DNA of 44,663 bases from Bryobacter sp. Its GTDB lineage: Bacteria > Acidobacteriota > Terriglobia > Bryobacterales > Bryobacteraceae. Both the position numbers and the translations under genes were made by a program. The stretch covers positions 1-44,663 of the forward strand of contig JALHNH010000054.1 in the NCBI GenBank assembly GCA_022843625.1. The letters are read 5' to 3'. Below, piece by piece: positions 24,381 through 32,119 of the stretch. The notes beneath the pieces were generated by a model. It did no database searches. It was not told the DNA's origin and saw nothing but the letters and a program-made list of their open reading frames with translations. Positions within the stretch are counted from its first letter, which is position 1; every line of letters begins with the position of its first letter.

Positions 24381-26480
24381 TCATTTCGATGGTCCGTTCA
24401 GGGCTAACTCCGGGGTGGTCAGGACGAAAATGTCAGAACTGGAAGAATCCAGTTGGGCCCATGTGATAAAGCTTTCCTCAGGAGAGACTGACATACTGGA
24501 ATCGAATTGAACAGGGAGCTGGGTGAACTGAAAGAGGATCCGTTTCTGGCGGGTGGCCAAGTTGAGCCGCACGATTTGGCGGCGGGCATCGGGGAGCACT
24601 TCCAGGTAATAGAGTGCGCGTTTGGCGATAGCCCATTGGCCCCAGAAATTGGGCGGCAGAGGGGCTAGCCATTCTTCTTTTTCAGGGCCAGACAGGGACT
24701 TGCGCCAGATACCGCCAACTTCATCCTGTTTGGTGAAGTAGATGAATTGGCCGTCCGGCGATTCGAAAGCGGCAAAGCCGCCATGGGTTGTGATCTGAAG
24801 TGGGCTGGTGGAGTTTTCCGTGGTTCGGAAGATTTCCCAATGGCCTGTGCGATCTGAGGCAAAGTAGATCGAACGTCCATCGCGAGACCAACTGGGCAGC
24901 ACTTCGTTGGAGGACTCACGGGTGAGGGGAGTGGGGGAGCCACCGGTGGTGGACATTACATAGATATCGCCGTTGCCGGCGAGACGGGATTCCAGCACCA
25001 GACGGCTGCCGTCTGGTGACCAGCGGGGGCTGCCCGAGAGCGGTCCGTCAAAGCGGGACAATTGCCGGGGCGCACTGCCGGTGGCCGACATCAGCCAGAC
25101 TTCATTGGCACCACTGCGGGCGGAGCGGAAGGCGATTGTTTCCCCATCGGGTGAAATTTGAGAACTGGTGTCGAGGTGGATGGCAGACGTGAGGCGGCGG
25201 GGGTTGGGGTTGGCGCCCAAATCCAAACGCCAGATATTAGTGTCAGCCACCCTGACGACGTAAGAGATGCGGTTGCGCTTGCGGTCGAGAGAGGGATTGA
25301 TAGGGCCAAGACCTGCGGCAGCGATACGGCGGGATTGGCCGCTTTGAATGTCGAGACGCCAGAGGCTGCGGGCCTGATTTCCACGCTCAAGACTGGCGAC
25401 GATGGCCTGGCTATCGCTGGTCCAGTCAAAGCCCTCAATGGTGCGGCCATCGTACGACAACTGGCGGGGCTGGGAATTGGCCGTGAGTGGCAGAATCCAC
25501 AAATTGGACATAGCTGACTCGGTGGCGCGGATAAATGCGAGTTGTGTACCGTCTGGGGAGAGTTTGGGCGACAAATCCCCCAGCATGCCAGCCCGGGGCT
25601 GAGTGAGCGGAGTGCGGCGGCCAGTATCGATTTCAATACGCCATAGCCGGACAGGCTGGCCCGGAGCTTCGCTATCGGAAACAAAGACGGCGCGCGAGTC
25701 GAGTGAATAGCTAAAGGGTTGGCGGATGCGAAGGTGAGCGATTTCATGCTCGGGTTGGTCTGGCCGGTCCTTTTGCATGAGCAGGAAGCCTTGCGGGATT
25801 TGGCGGAGGAAGGCCAGAGCACCGGCCGGAGACCAGGCGGGTTCGTAGTCTCGGACGCCACCGGAGGTGATGTTGCGTTCCGACTGGCCGGGCTCGGTGA
25901 GGATGATATGAGAATTTCCTGCTTCAGCATCGCGGGAAAAGGCAAGGCGCAGGCCATCAGGGGCCCAGGCGGGCGAGCGGGAATTGAATTGGTGGGCAGT
26001 GATTTGATGGGGCGCGGGAATATCCTGCTGGCTGGAGGGCGAGCTGTTGCGGGCCAACAGGTAGCCGAGCCCCAAGGCAAGCAGAGCCACAATGGGCAGC
26101 GCCAGCCAGGCAGGGGCTCGATAGGCAGGCGCAGCATTGTGAGCGGGATGTATAGAGCGAAATTGGACGGCATACGCGCCCTTGGGAATCTCGACGCGTA
26201 AGGCATCATTACGCCCACTGGCATCGTAGTATTCCAGCAACTTGGCGCGCAGTCGGCGAACCTCGACACGAACGATGGGATCGGTTTTCGGGTCATACCC
26301 TGCGTCGCGGCCAAAGATGGCCACCCCGATAACTGTCTCTTTGGGCGGCTCCTCGTCGGGCTGCGACGCGAGAAAACTGAGCAAGTTAGACAGTTTTGGG
26401 CTTTGTGCAAAGTCGGTCGAGCCCAACACCGAGGCCAGCGCGCGAGATTTGTCCTGTGACGAGATATCCACTGTTTTCAA
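24381..26480 (-). CDS. Membrane protein with winged-helix-like N-terminus and TolB-type propeller
   Basis: A 699-residue protein in three parts. Residues 1-110 are a cytoplasmic DNA-binding-like domain common in Acidobacteria, with the signature TDPIVRVEVRRLRAKLLEYY (67-85) and IPKGAY. A single membrane helix spans about 124-143. The rest is a run of TolB/PD40 beta-propeller repeats (SPDGTQLAFIR, SPDGETIAFRS, SPDGSRLVLES, SRDGRSIYFAS). This ToxR-like build suggests a transmembrane regulator whose outer propeller senses a ligand; that is inference. It is convergent with guaA (17 bp) and divergent from the PEP-CTERM gene across paired inverted repeats. Confidence 0.85.
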   Translation of the reverse strand: MKTVDISSQDKSRALASVLGSTDFAQSPKLSNLLSFLASQPDEEPPKETVIGVAIFGRDAGYDPKTDPIVRVEVRRLRAKLLEYYDASGRNDALRVEIPKGAYAVQFRSIHPAHNAAPAYRAPAWLALPIVALLALGLGYLLARNSSPSSQQDIPAPHQITAHQFNSRSPAWAPDGLRLAFSRDAEAGNSHIILTEPGQSERNITSGGVRDYEPAWSPAGALAFLRQIPQGFLLMQKDRPDQPEHEIAHLRIRQPFSYSLDSRAVFVSDSEAPGQPVRLWRIEIDTGRRTPLTQPRAGMLGDLSPKLSPDGTQLAFIRATESAMSNLWILPLTANSQPRQLSYDGRTIEGFDWTSDSQAIVASLERGNQARSLWRLDIQSGQSRRIAAAGLGPINPSLDRKRNRISYVVRVADTNIWRLDLGANPNPRRLTSAIHLDTSSQISPDGETIAFRSARSGANEVWLMSATGSAPRQLSRFDGPLSGSPRWSPDGSRLVLESRLAGNGDIYVMSTTGGSPTPLTRESSNEVLPSWSRDGRSIYFASDRTGHWEIFRTTENSTSPLQITTHGGFAAFESPDGQFIYFTKQDEVGGIWRKSLSGPEKEEWLAPLPPNFWGQWAIAKRALYYLEVLPDARRQIVRLNLATRQKRILFQFTQLPVQFDSSMSVSPEESFITWAQLDSSSSDIFVLTTPELALNGPSK

Positions 26481-26490
26481 TTAGTTAAGA

Positions 26491-26515
26491 GGGGTAGTTT
26501 ACCCCGGAGTACTCC
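26491..26515. promoter_or_regulatory. Two adjacent inverted repeats between divergent genes
   Basis: GGGGTA-GTT-TACCCC (26491-26505) is followed at once by the perfect palindrome GGAGTACTCC (26506-26515). They lie 11 bp upstream of the propeller protein's ATG and 45 bp before the PEP-CTERM ATG, so an operator controlling both is plausible. The propeller protein's own DNA-binding domain is a candidate binder. Confidence 0.5.
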
Positions 26516-26559
26516 CCATCATACTTTGCACGGGCAAAATTCGGTATCAGGATGACCAC

Positions 26560-27378
26560 ATGAACAGATTTTTGTTGATGATGTTGATGGCTGTTGGAGC
26601 CAGTTGGGCGAGTTCGATCTATCAGGTGCAGTTTGTGGGAACCTTCGGTGAGGGCGCCTTTGCGTTCACGTTTGGGACAGACGGCCAAGGATTGCAGCAA
26701 AGCCTGACCGGGTTTACGCTACGAGGCAAGATCAGCATTGTGATGGATGCGCTGCCAGCCCCGACAAGCGTGACAGAGTTTGATACGGGCTACGAAACGA
26801 TTGGCTCGAGTCCTTTATGGCTGCGGGATGCAGAGTTTTCGGTGGATGGTTTTCCGGGATTCCCCAACGGATTTTTTGAGCCTGGCCCCTATTTTCTGGA
26901 ACCGGTTCCGGTGCCGGCGGATGGCACAAGCGTGGAGCCCTCCGTGTATGACCAAAGGTTTGGAGTGCTCGAATCCCTCAACGCCCTGCGGGTTGGTTTG
27001 AGTGTGAAAGATACCTGGACAAATCCGGAATTTTTAAGCTTTAGGCGTGAGGGGGTTTGGGCTTTGAATGCACAAGGGCTGTCTGGGATCCCCTATAACC
27101 CGCTGACCGGACAGTTTCAAGCCATTAGCGGTACTCCTTCATTCTCCGCCGGGTTTGTGAGGTATCAGAACTTCCGGTCGGTGGATGATCGGACGCTGCC
27201 CGGTTTCGGGCTTCTCGAGAACACATTCATTCAGGGATCATTTTCGGCGAGCAGCGTTACGGGGGAGGTGGTGGTGCCAGAGCCAGGGACATGGTGGGCA
27301 ATGGTAAGCGGGCTGGGCGGGATCGTAATGTTGCGGCGGCGAAGAGGGCCATCCATCGTGACCAGAATCCACGCCTGA
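26560..27378 (+). CDS. PEP-CTERM exported protein
   Basis: A 272-residue protein with a signal peptide (1-18, cut near ASA/SWAS) and a C-terminal PEP-CTERM sorting tail: VVVPEPGTWW, a hydrophobic stretch, then MLRRRR. Such proteins are cut and anchored by an exosortase in bacteria that make exopolysaccharide. The central domain is Gly/Phe/Pro-rich and not recognised. No exosortase is in the window. It is divergent from the propeller protein gene. Confidence 0.85.
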   Translation: MNRFLLMMLMAVGASWASSIYQVQFVGTFGEGAFAFTFGTDGQGLQQSLTGFTLRGKISIVMDALPAPTSVTEFDTGYETIGSSPLWLRDAEFSVDGFPGFPNGFFEPGPYFLEPVPVPADGTSVEPSVYDQRFGVLESLNALRVGLSVKDTWTNPEFLSFRREGVWALNAQGLSGIPYNPLTGQFQAISGTPSFSAGFVRYQNFRSVDDRTLPGFGLLENTFIQGSFSASSVTGEVVVPEPGTWWAMVSGLGGIVMLRRRRGPSIVTRIHA

Positions 27379-27476
27379 GCTGCCACTTGCCAGGAGCTAG
27401 ACCTCGTGAATTGTGGTTCGCTAGAGGGGCTGATGCGTTGGGTTCCTGCGTCGAGTTAGTCGAGGCTCATTTGGCC

Positions 27477-27550
27477 CGCGCGACCTCTGCCCAATCCAGG
27501 CCAAACCGGGCTAGGTACTTTCTCAAGCGGTCTGCGTCCGAGCCATAAGT
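27477..27550 (-). pseudogene. Minus-strand gene tail of unknown origin
   Basis: Reading the minus strand, codons from 27550 to a TGA at 27477-27479 give SDADRLRKYLARFGLDWAE and then VARAK. The composition looks like the C-terminus of a real helical protein, but no longer frame extends it and no family can be named. It touches the guaA fragment at 27551, so the two relics are joined end to end. The gap 27379-27758 otherwise contains nothing recognised. Confidence 0.3.
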
Positions 27551-27657
27551 CTCCCCGACGACCTGCTAGACCGCCACCCCTTCCCAGGCCCAGGCCTCGC
27601 GATCCGCTGCCTATCCACCGCAAAGGTCGAAGCCTCACGCAAGGTAGATTCCGGCTA
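27551..27657 (+). pseudogene. Fragment of a second guaA gene
   Basis: These 107 bases align without gaps to guaA codons 385-420 (23752-23858). Fourteen positions differ, and nearly all are synonymous third-codon changes; only the AK(A/V)E and E/A sites change the protein. The frame continues to a stop right after the match (GGCTATTGA). The pattern shows the piece comes from another functional guaA copy, not from recent decay of the local gene. It is too short to be expressed usefully. Confidence 0.8.
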
Positions 27658-27675
27658 TTGACCTGTCCGTTGCTA

Positions 27676-27715
27676 TACCGACGGTACAGACGTTGAGATC
27701 CCCCGCGTACTCAAC
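27676..27715. promoter_or_regulatory. Inverted repeats upstream of PhyH-type gene
   Basis: TACCG-A-CGGTA (27676-27686) and the hairpin GTTGAG (27692-27697)/CTCAAC (27710-27715) lie in the leader of the dioxygenase gene, whose ATG is at 27759. A TATGAT box at about 27743 could be a -10. Seen directly; function inferred. Confidence 0.35.
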
Positions 27716-27758
27716 CGGCGTGAGGCCTACCGCTGACGGCTGTTATGATGTAGCCGAT

Positions 27759-28658
27759 ATGGACCCAGCCTGCCTCGCCCACAGCCTCAGCACCGACGAA
27801 CGCGACTTCTTTGAAACCAACGGTTACCTTGTGGTTGAGAACGCGATTCCGCCCGATCTGCTGGAGCGGCTTCTAACCGTTGTAGACCGCGTCGACGCTC
27901 GCGAGCGTACCCCAGCCATGGCCAACAAGCTGCTGTCCATCTCAAACGTCGTGCATGAAGACGATGCCATGGTCGACTTGCTGGACCTACCCACAGTCTT
28001 CCCCAAAGTATGGGGAATTCTGGGTTGGAATATCTACCTCTACCACTCGCATCTCGACGTTACCCCTCAGGAAAACGCGACAGCGCAAAACTGGTCTGTG
28101 GCCTGGCATCAGGACAGCATGCGCGTGAACGACGAGATCGAATCCAATCCCCGGCCCAGGCTCTCTCTGAAAGTCGGCTACTACCTCACCGATGTCAGCC
28201 AGCCCGGGCGCGGCAACACCCTGCTCGTGCCAGGCACCCAGTTGTGGAATGAGATCGAAGTCCCGCAGGACGGCGCGTCCAACCCTGAAGGCTGCATCTC
28301 GCTCTGTGTCCCACCCGGCTCCGCGCTTTTGCTGGACCGCCGCACCTGGCACTCCCGCAGCGCCAACGCCTCAGACCTCACCCGCAAAGTCATCTGGTAC
28401 GGCTACGGCTACCGCTGGCTACGCCCCAAAGACGAGATGACCGTCGCGCATCTCTATTCAAAGGTCGATCCCATTCGACGGCAAATCCTCGGCGGAAGCG
28501 CCTCCGCCAACGGCACCTACGACCCCACAGCCGCCGATGTTCCACTGCGAGTCTGGCTGGAACAGCACGACCCGTCAGCAGCCACAGCCTCCCCGCACGG
28601 TCGCTCGCAATCCCGTCCACCAGCAATGGTCCGGGGCAAGAACCTCGGCCGCAACTAA
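27759..28658 (+). CDS. Phytanoyl-CoA dioxygenase (PhyH) family oxygenase
   Basis: A 299-residue Fe(II)/2-oxoglutarate-dependent oxygenase. ATG 27759 begins MDPACLAHSLS; a longer start at 27693 is less likely. Fe ligands: H117 and D119 (AWHQDSMRVN) and H198 (TWHSRSANAS), with an Arg in SRSANASDLTRK as the probable 2-oxoglutarate ligand. The jelly-roll core is typical (YYLTDVSQPGRGNTLLVPG). The family hydroxylates or halogenates small molecules, fatty acyl-CoAs and natural products, so the substrate is unknown. It ends 8 bp before the tetR -35 box. Being next to an efflux operon may be incidental. Confidence 0.85.
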   Translation: MDPACLAHSLSTDERDFFETNGYLVVENAIPPDLLERLLTVVDRVDARERTPAMANKLLSISNVVHEDDAMVDLLDLPTVFPKVWGILGWNIYLYHSHLDVTPQENATAQNWSVAWHQDSMRVNDEIESNPRPRLSLKVGYYLTDVSQPGRGNTLLVPGTQLWNEIEVPQDGASNPEGCISLCVPPGSALLLDRRTWHSRSANASDLTRKVIWYGYGYRWLRPKDEMTVAHLYSKVDPIRRQILGGSASANGTYDPTAADVPLRVWLEQHDPSAATASPHGRSQSRPPAMVRGKNLGRN

Positions 28659-28666
28659 ATACCTGC

Positions 28667-28721
28667 TTGACAACCGACCAGTTGGTCGGTAATCTCTAAA
28701 TATGCCGACCGACCAGTCGGT
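28667..28721 (+). promoter_or_regulatory. tetR promoter with two embedded operators
   Basis: TTGACA (28667-28672) and TAATCT (28690-28695) are separated by 17 bp, and the spacer is almost wholly an operator: ACCGACCA-GT-TGGTCGGT (28673-28690), arms perfect. A second palindrome, ACCGACCAGTCGGT (28708-28721), lies just past the expected start site (about 28702). TetR regulators bind such sites to repress themselves and the following genes. Hexamers and palindromes are read directly; the binding is inferred. Confidence 0.85.
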
Positions 28722-28725
28722 TTTT

Positions 28726-29274
28726 ATGTCGAAAAAAGCAGAGCTCACCCACGATTCCATCCTCAAGGCCGCCCAGGACGTCCTCCACCAGCACGGTGTT
28801 CGTGGCCTCACGCTCGACAAAGTAGCCAAACAGGCCGGCGTCAGCAAGGGTGGCCTCATCCACCACTTCCCCTCCAAGGACGATCTCCTTCTAGCGATGC
28901 TGAACTGTGTCTCCACGCTCATGACAGAGCAGCTCAACCGCCTCCTCCTCGAAGAGCCAGACGCCGGCCAGAAGGGGCGTTTTCTCCGCGCCTACATGCG
29001 CTGCAACCTCGAAACTATCGAACAGGGAATCCCCAGCTTTATCCTCAACCTCCTCGAACTTGCCAGCGTCAAGCCAGACATCTTCCAGTCCCAGCGGGAG
29101 TTTTTTGCTCAAATGCAAGCCAACGTGGAGAACGACGGAATCGATCCCGTCCTCGCCACCATCCTCGCCGGCGCATCCGACAGCCTCTGGCTCCAGGTCC
29201 TCTTCGGAATCCTTGAGCCCAACCATCCACAAATCAGAACGGTTCACGACCGTCTGATCCAAATGACCCAATAA
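28726..29274 (+). CDS. TetR-family transcriptional repressor of the RND efflux operon
   Basis: A 182-residue TetR protein from ATG 28726 (MSKKAELT). An in-frame ATG at 28702 falls exactly at the predicted transcription start and would give a leaderless message; neither start has a good ribosome site. The N-terminal helix-turn-helix is clear (ILKAAQDVLHQHGVRGLTLD, KVAKQAGVSKGGLIHHFPSK). The C-terminal ligand domain is ordinary. It is followed 52 bp later by the TolC-family gene and the pump genes, so it very likely represses them, with the effector probably a pump substrate. Confidence 0.9.
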   Translation: MSKKAELTHDSILKAAQDVLHQHGVRGLTLDKVAKQAGVSKGGLIHHFPSKDDLLLAMLNCVSTLMTEQLNRLLLEEPDAGQKGRFLRAYMRCNLETIEQGIPSFILNLLELASVKPDIFQSQREFFAQMQANVENDGIDPVLATILAGASDSLWLQVLFGILEPNHPQIRTVHDRLIQMTQ

Positions 29275-29326
29275 ACACTGCAAACCAACCCTCCAACAAA
29301 AGAGGACAAGGAGAACTGTGTCCTAA

Positions 29327-30850
29327 ATGCGACTTGCACTTTATCTGCTTCTAACAAACTGCCTCATCCAGGCCGAAACCAAAATCAGTCTTCGCGAGGC
29401 TGTTCAGCGCGCTATCGCAAACAACCCAGAAGTGGTTGCGGAACGAACTCAATTCCAGGCCGCCCAACCCGCACTCAACGCAGCGAAAGGTGCCTTCGAT
29501 CCAATCCTCGGCCTCAAGGGTGAATGGCGTCAGGCCACCACCCCGGCCACCTCCATCCTGCAGGGTGTCAACGGCCGTCTCGACGAACGAAATTGGAACC
29601 AGAGCCTCGGTCTGCGCCAACGCCTTCCCTGGCTTGGCATACAGTTTGATTCCGCAATCGAGAATTCCCGCATCGCCACCTCCAACCCCTTCACATCGCT
29701 CAATCCCTACTACCAGCTCATCCAGCGCAACACGATCACCATCCCCCTCTGGCGCAACCTGAAAACCGACGAATTCCGCACCGAGCTCAAAATCCGGTCT
29801 AGAGAGCGCAACACCCTGCGCTTTGATTTTGAATCCCGCCTCCTCGATCTGGTCAACCGTGTCGAAGCCGCCTACTGGAGCCTCGTCGCCGCAACGGAGG
29901 CCTTCAACGCAGCGCAAGAAGTTGAGCGTTACGCCAAAGAAAGCCTCGCCTCCACCGAGCGTCAGGTCAAAGAAGGGGAAATGGCCCAGGCCGATCTCGC
30001 AGGTGCCCGGGGCCAGATGAACCGCGCGGCTGAGAATCGCGCCAACGCTTACGGTATCAAGCTCGAAGCCCAGGCCCAACTTAAATCCTTTCTCGCCTCT
30101 ACCGCTTCTGATCCGGTCTGGCCAGATACCTTGACACCCACTGAAACCAAATCCCCACTCGCCGCAAACACACCCACCGAACTCACGGCGCAAGCTCTAA
30201 CCAAACATCCGGATCTTCAGGCCTTCTCGCTACGCCTGGAATCCCAGCGGGATCTCACCGCCGTCGCCGCAGAAGCCGCCAAGCCGCAAGTCGACCTCCA
30301 GTTCACTCACAGCCGCCAGGGCCTCGCCGGTTCCTCCGTCCCTCAAGGCAATCTCTTCCCCGGCTTCAATCTTGACGCTCCTCCCCAACTGATCGGCGGC
30401 TTCCCGCGCGCGGGCAATCAGGTCTGGCGCAACAACTACCCCACCTATCAGGCCAGCCTCTCCATCGAGCTTCCCTTGCGCAACCGCACAGCCGAAGGCC
30501 GCCTCGCCCAACAGCGCTTGCTCGAAACCCGCATCGCCGCCCAGCGCAAACAAGCCGAAATCCAGCTCGTCACGGGTATTGAGCAAGCGTGGGCCCGCAT
30601 CGAAGCCGCCCGCGAGCGCATCGCCAGCGCCGACGCGGCACTGCTCTCTAGCGACGAACGCCTCCAAAGCGAATTCCGCCTCTTCCGCGAAGGCCAATCG
30701 AACAACCTCAACCTCAACACCAGGCAGAACGAGCTGGCCGAAAGCCGTCAGCTTCTCGTCAACGCCTGGCGCACCTACAATCTCGCTGCCGCCGACCTTC
30801 GACGCATCAGCGCCACCAGTCTCACCACCTTCGAGGTCACCGTAGAGTAA
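29327..30850 (+). CDS. TolC-family outer-membrane efflux channel
   Basis: A 507-residue outer-membrane factor. Signal peptide 1-16 (LALYLLLTNCLIQA). Two repeats of long alpha-helical coiled coil interrupted by barrel strands fit TolC: SLREAVQRAIANNPEVVAER, LLDLVNRVEAAYWSLVAATE, and late SRQLLVNAWRTYNLAAADL. It forms the trimeric exit duct for the RND pump. First structural gene of the efflux unit; the adaptor starts 2 bases after its stop. Substrate not readable. Confidence 0.92.
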   Translation: MRLALYLLLTNCLIQAETKISLREAVQRAIANNPEVVAERTQFQAAQPALNAAKGAFDPILGLKGEWRQATTPATSILQGVNGRLDERNWNQSLGLRQRLPWLGIQFDSAIENSRIATSNPFTSLNPYYQLIQRNTITIPLWRNLKTDEFRTELKIRSRERNTLRFDFESRLLDLVNRVEAAYWSLVAATEAFNAAQEVERYAKESLASTERQVKEGEMAQADLAGARGQMNRAAENRANAYGIKLEAQAQLKSFLASTASDPVWPDTLTPTETKSPLAANTPTELTAQALTKHPDLQAFSLRLESQRDLTAVAAEAAKPQVDLQFTHSRQGLAGSSVPQGNLFPGFNLDAPPQLIGGFPRAGNQVWRNNYPTYQASLSIELPLRNRTAEGRLAQQRLLETRIAAQRKQAEIQLVTGIEQAWARIEAARERIASADAALLSSDERLQSEFRLFREGQSNNLNLNTRQNELAESRQLLVNAWRTYNLAAADLRRISATSLTTFEVTVE

Positions 30851-30852
30851 AC

Positions 30853-32115
30853 ATGAAAATCACCGGCATCCTTATCATCCTTAGCCTTCTGGTCGCCTGC
30901 GGCGGCGAAGTTTCAACCAAGAAGACAGATACAGTTGCACCAAGCGCCATCACCGTCCGTACGGTCAAATCCACCTCTGTCGATGCTCCGCTCGAAATCA
31001 TCCTGACTGGAAATTTCATGGCAGAATCGAGCGCCGCACTCTCGGCCGAAGCCCCCGGCATCGTCGCAGCTACTCCAGTCCGCATCGGCGACTTCGTCTC
31101 GAAAGGCGCCCCAGTGCTCGAACTTTCAAAGCAATCCGCCCAACTTCGTCTCAGAGAAGCCGAAGCCCGCGAGCGCGAATTTGCCGCCCTGCTCAAGCAG
31201 GCAGAAGCCCGCCTGGGCGCAGGTCTTGCTGGTCGGCTCGAATCTGTCCCCGAAGTCCTTGCCGCCAAAGCCACTCTCGAATCAGCCCAGGCCGAACAGC
31301 GCCTGCTGGAGATCGAAGACCGCCGCGCTGCCAACCTGCTGAAGACAGGCGACGTCTCCCGCGCCTCCGCCGATCGAGCCAATGCCAACTTCGCCATGGC
31401 CGCAGCCCGCACGGCAGGCGCAGCCAGACAGTACGAAGCAACCCTCAATCAGGCCCGCCAGAGCAGCGGCAGCCTGGATGGAGCCCGTGCCGCCCTCGAT
31501 ACCGCCCGCGCCCAAACCGGCCTGGCCCGTAAAGCTCTGGCCGACACCACCATCCGCGCACCTTTCGCTGGCTACGTTAGCGCCCGATCCACCGCTCCCG
31601 GAGAGTTCGTAAACGACCAAAGCAAATTCATCACTCTCGACCGCATTGACCCCCTCAAACTGCAAATCCAGGTCCCGGAATCGGAAGCCGCCCGCATCAA
31701 GCCGGGCCTGAAAGTCCGCGCAACCGTCCAGGCCTACCCCGGCCAAACCTTCATCGGTAATGTTGCTGCTGTAAACATGTCGGTAAGCCCTGCTTCTCGT
31801 AGTTTTCTGATCGAAGCCCGCTTCGATAACTCAAAGCTCCTGCTCAAACCCGGGATGTTCGCCGACGTCCGCATTGATCTCGGCACCAGCGAAGCCCGCG
31901 TTGCAGTCCCGCCGAACGCCCTCGAACTCGACAACCGCACAGATTCCAACCGTGTCTGGACCATCGAGAAGGGCCTGGCCCACCTCAACCTAGTCGAGGT
32001 TGCCTCACGCTCGGCGCAAGAAGTACAAATTCGCCGCGGCCTAAGCCCCAACGCAACCGTCATCGTCAGCGACCGCGCCAAACTCTTTGATGGCGCACCC
32101 GTTCAGGAGAAATAG
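30853..32115 (+). CDS. RND efflux periplasmic adaptor lipoprotein
   Basis: A 420-residue membrane-fusion protein. Lipobox LLVAC at 12-16 makes C16 the lipid-anchored residue. The adaptor domains follow: a lipoyl part (SAEAPGIVAATPVRIGDFVS), a long coiled-coil hairpin (residues 90-220), the second lipoyl half (TTIRAPFAGYVSARSTAPGE) and the beta-barrel part. It links the inner-membrane pump to the TolC-type channel. Lies between the two in one operon, 4 bp before the pump ATG. Confidence 0.93.
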   Translation: MKITGILIILSLLVACGGEVSTKKTDTVAPSAITVRTVKSTSVDAPLEIILTGNFMAESSAALSAEAPGIVAATPVRIGDFVSKGAPVLELSKQSAQLRLREAEAREREFAALLKQAEARLGAGLAGRLESVPEVLAAKATLESAQAEQRLLEIEDRRAANLLKTGDVSRASADRANANFAMAAARTAGAARQYEATLNQARQSSGSLDGARAALDTARAQTGLARKALADTTIRAPFAGYVSARSTAPGEFVNDQSKFITLDRIDPLKLQIQVPESEAARIKPGLKVRATVQAYPGQTFIGNVAAVNMSVSPASRSFLIEARFDNSKLLLKPGMFADVRIDLGTSEARVAVPPNALELDNRTDSNRVWTIEKGLAHLNLVEVASRSAQEVQIRRGLSPNATVIVSDRAKLFDGAPVQEK

Positions 32116-32119
32116 CCAC

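Noticed and set aside
27551..27657. guaA fragment as an attL/attR remnant of an island in guaA
   Set aside because: Islands use the 3' end of guaA, whereas this piece is internal (codons 385-420) and diverged at synonymous sites.
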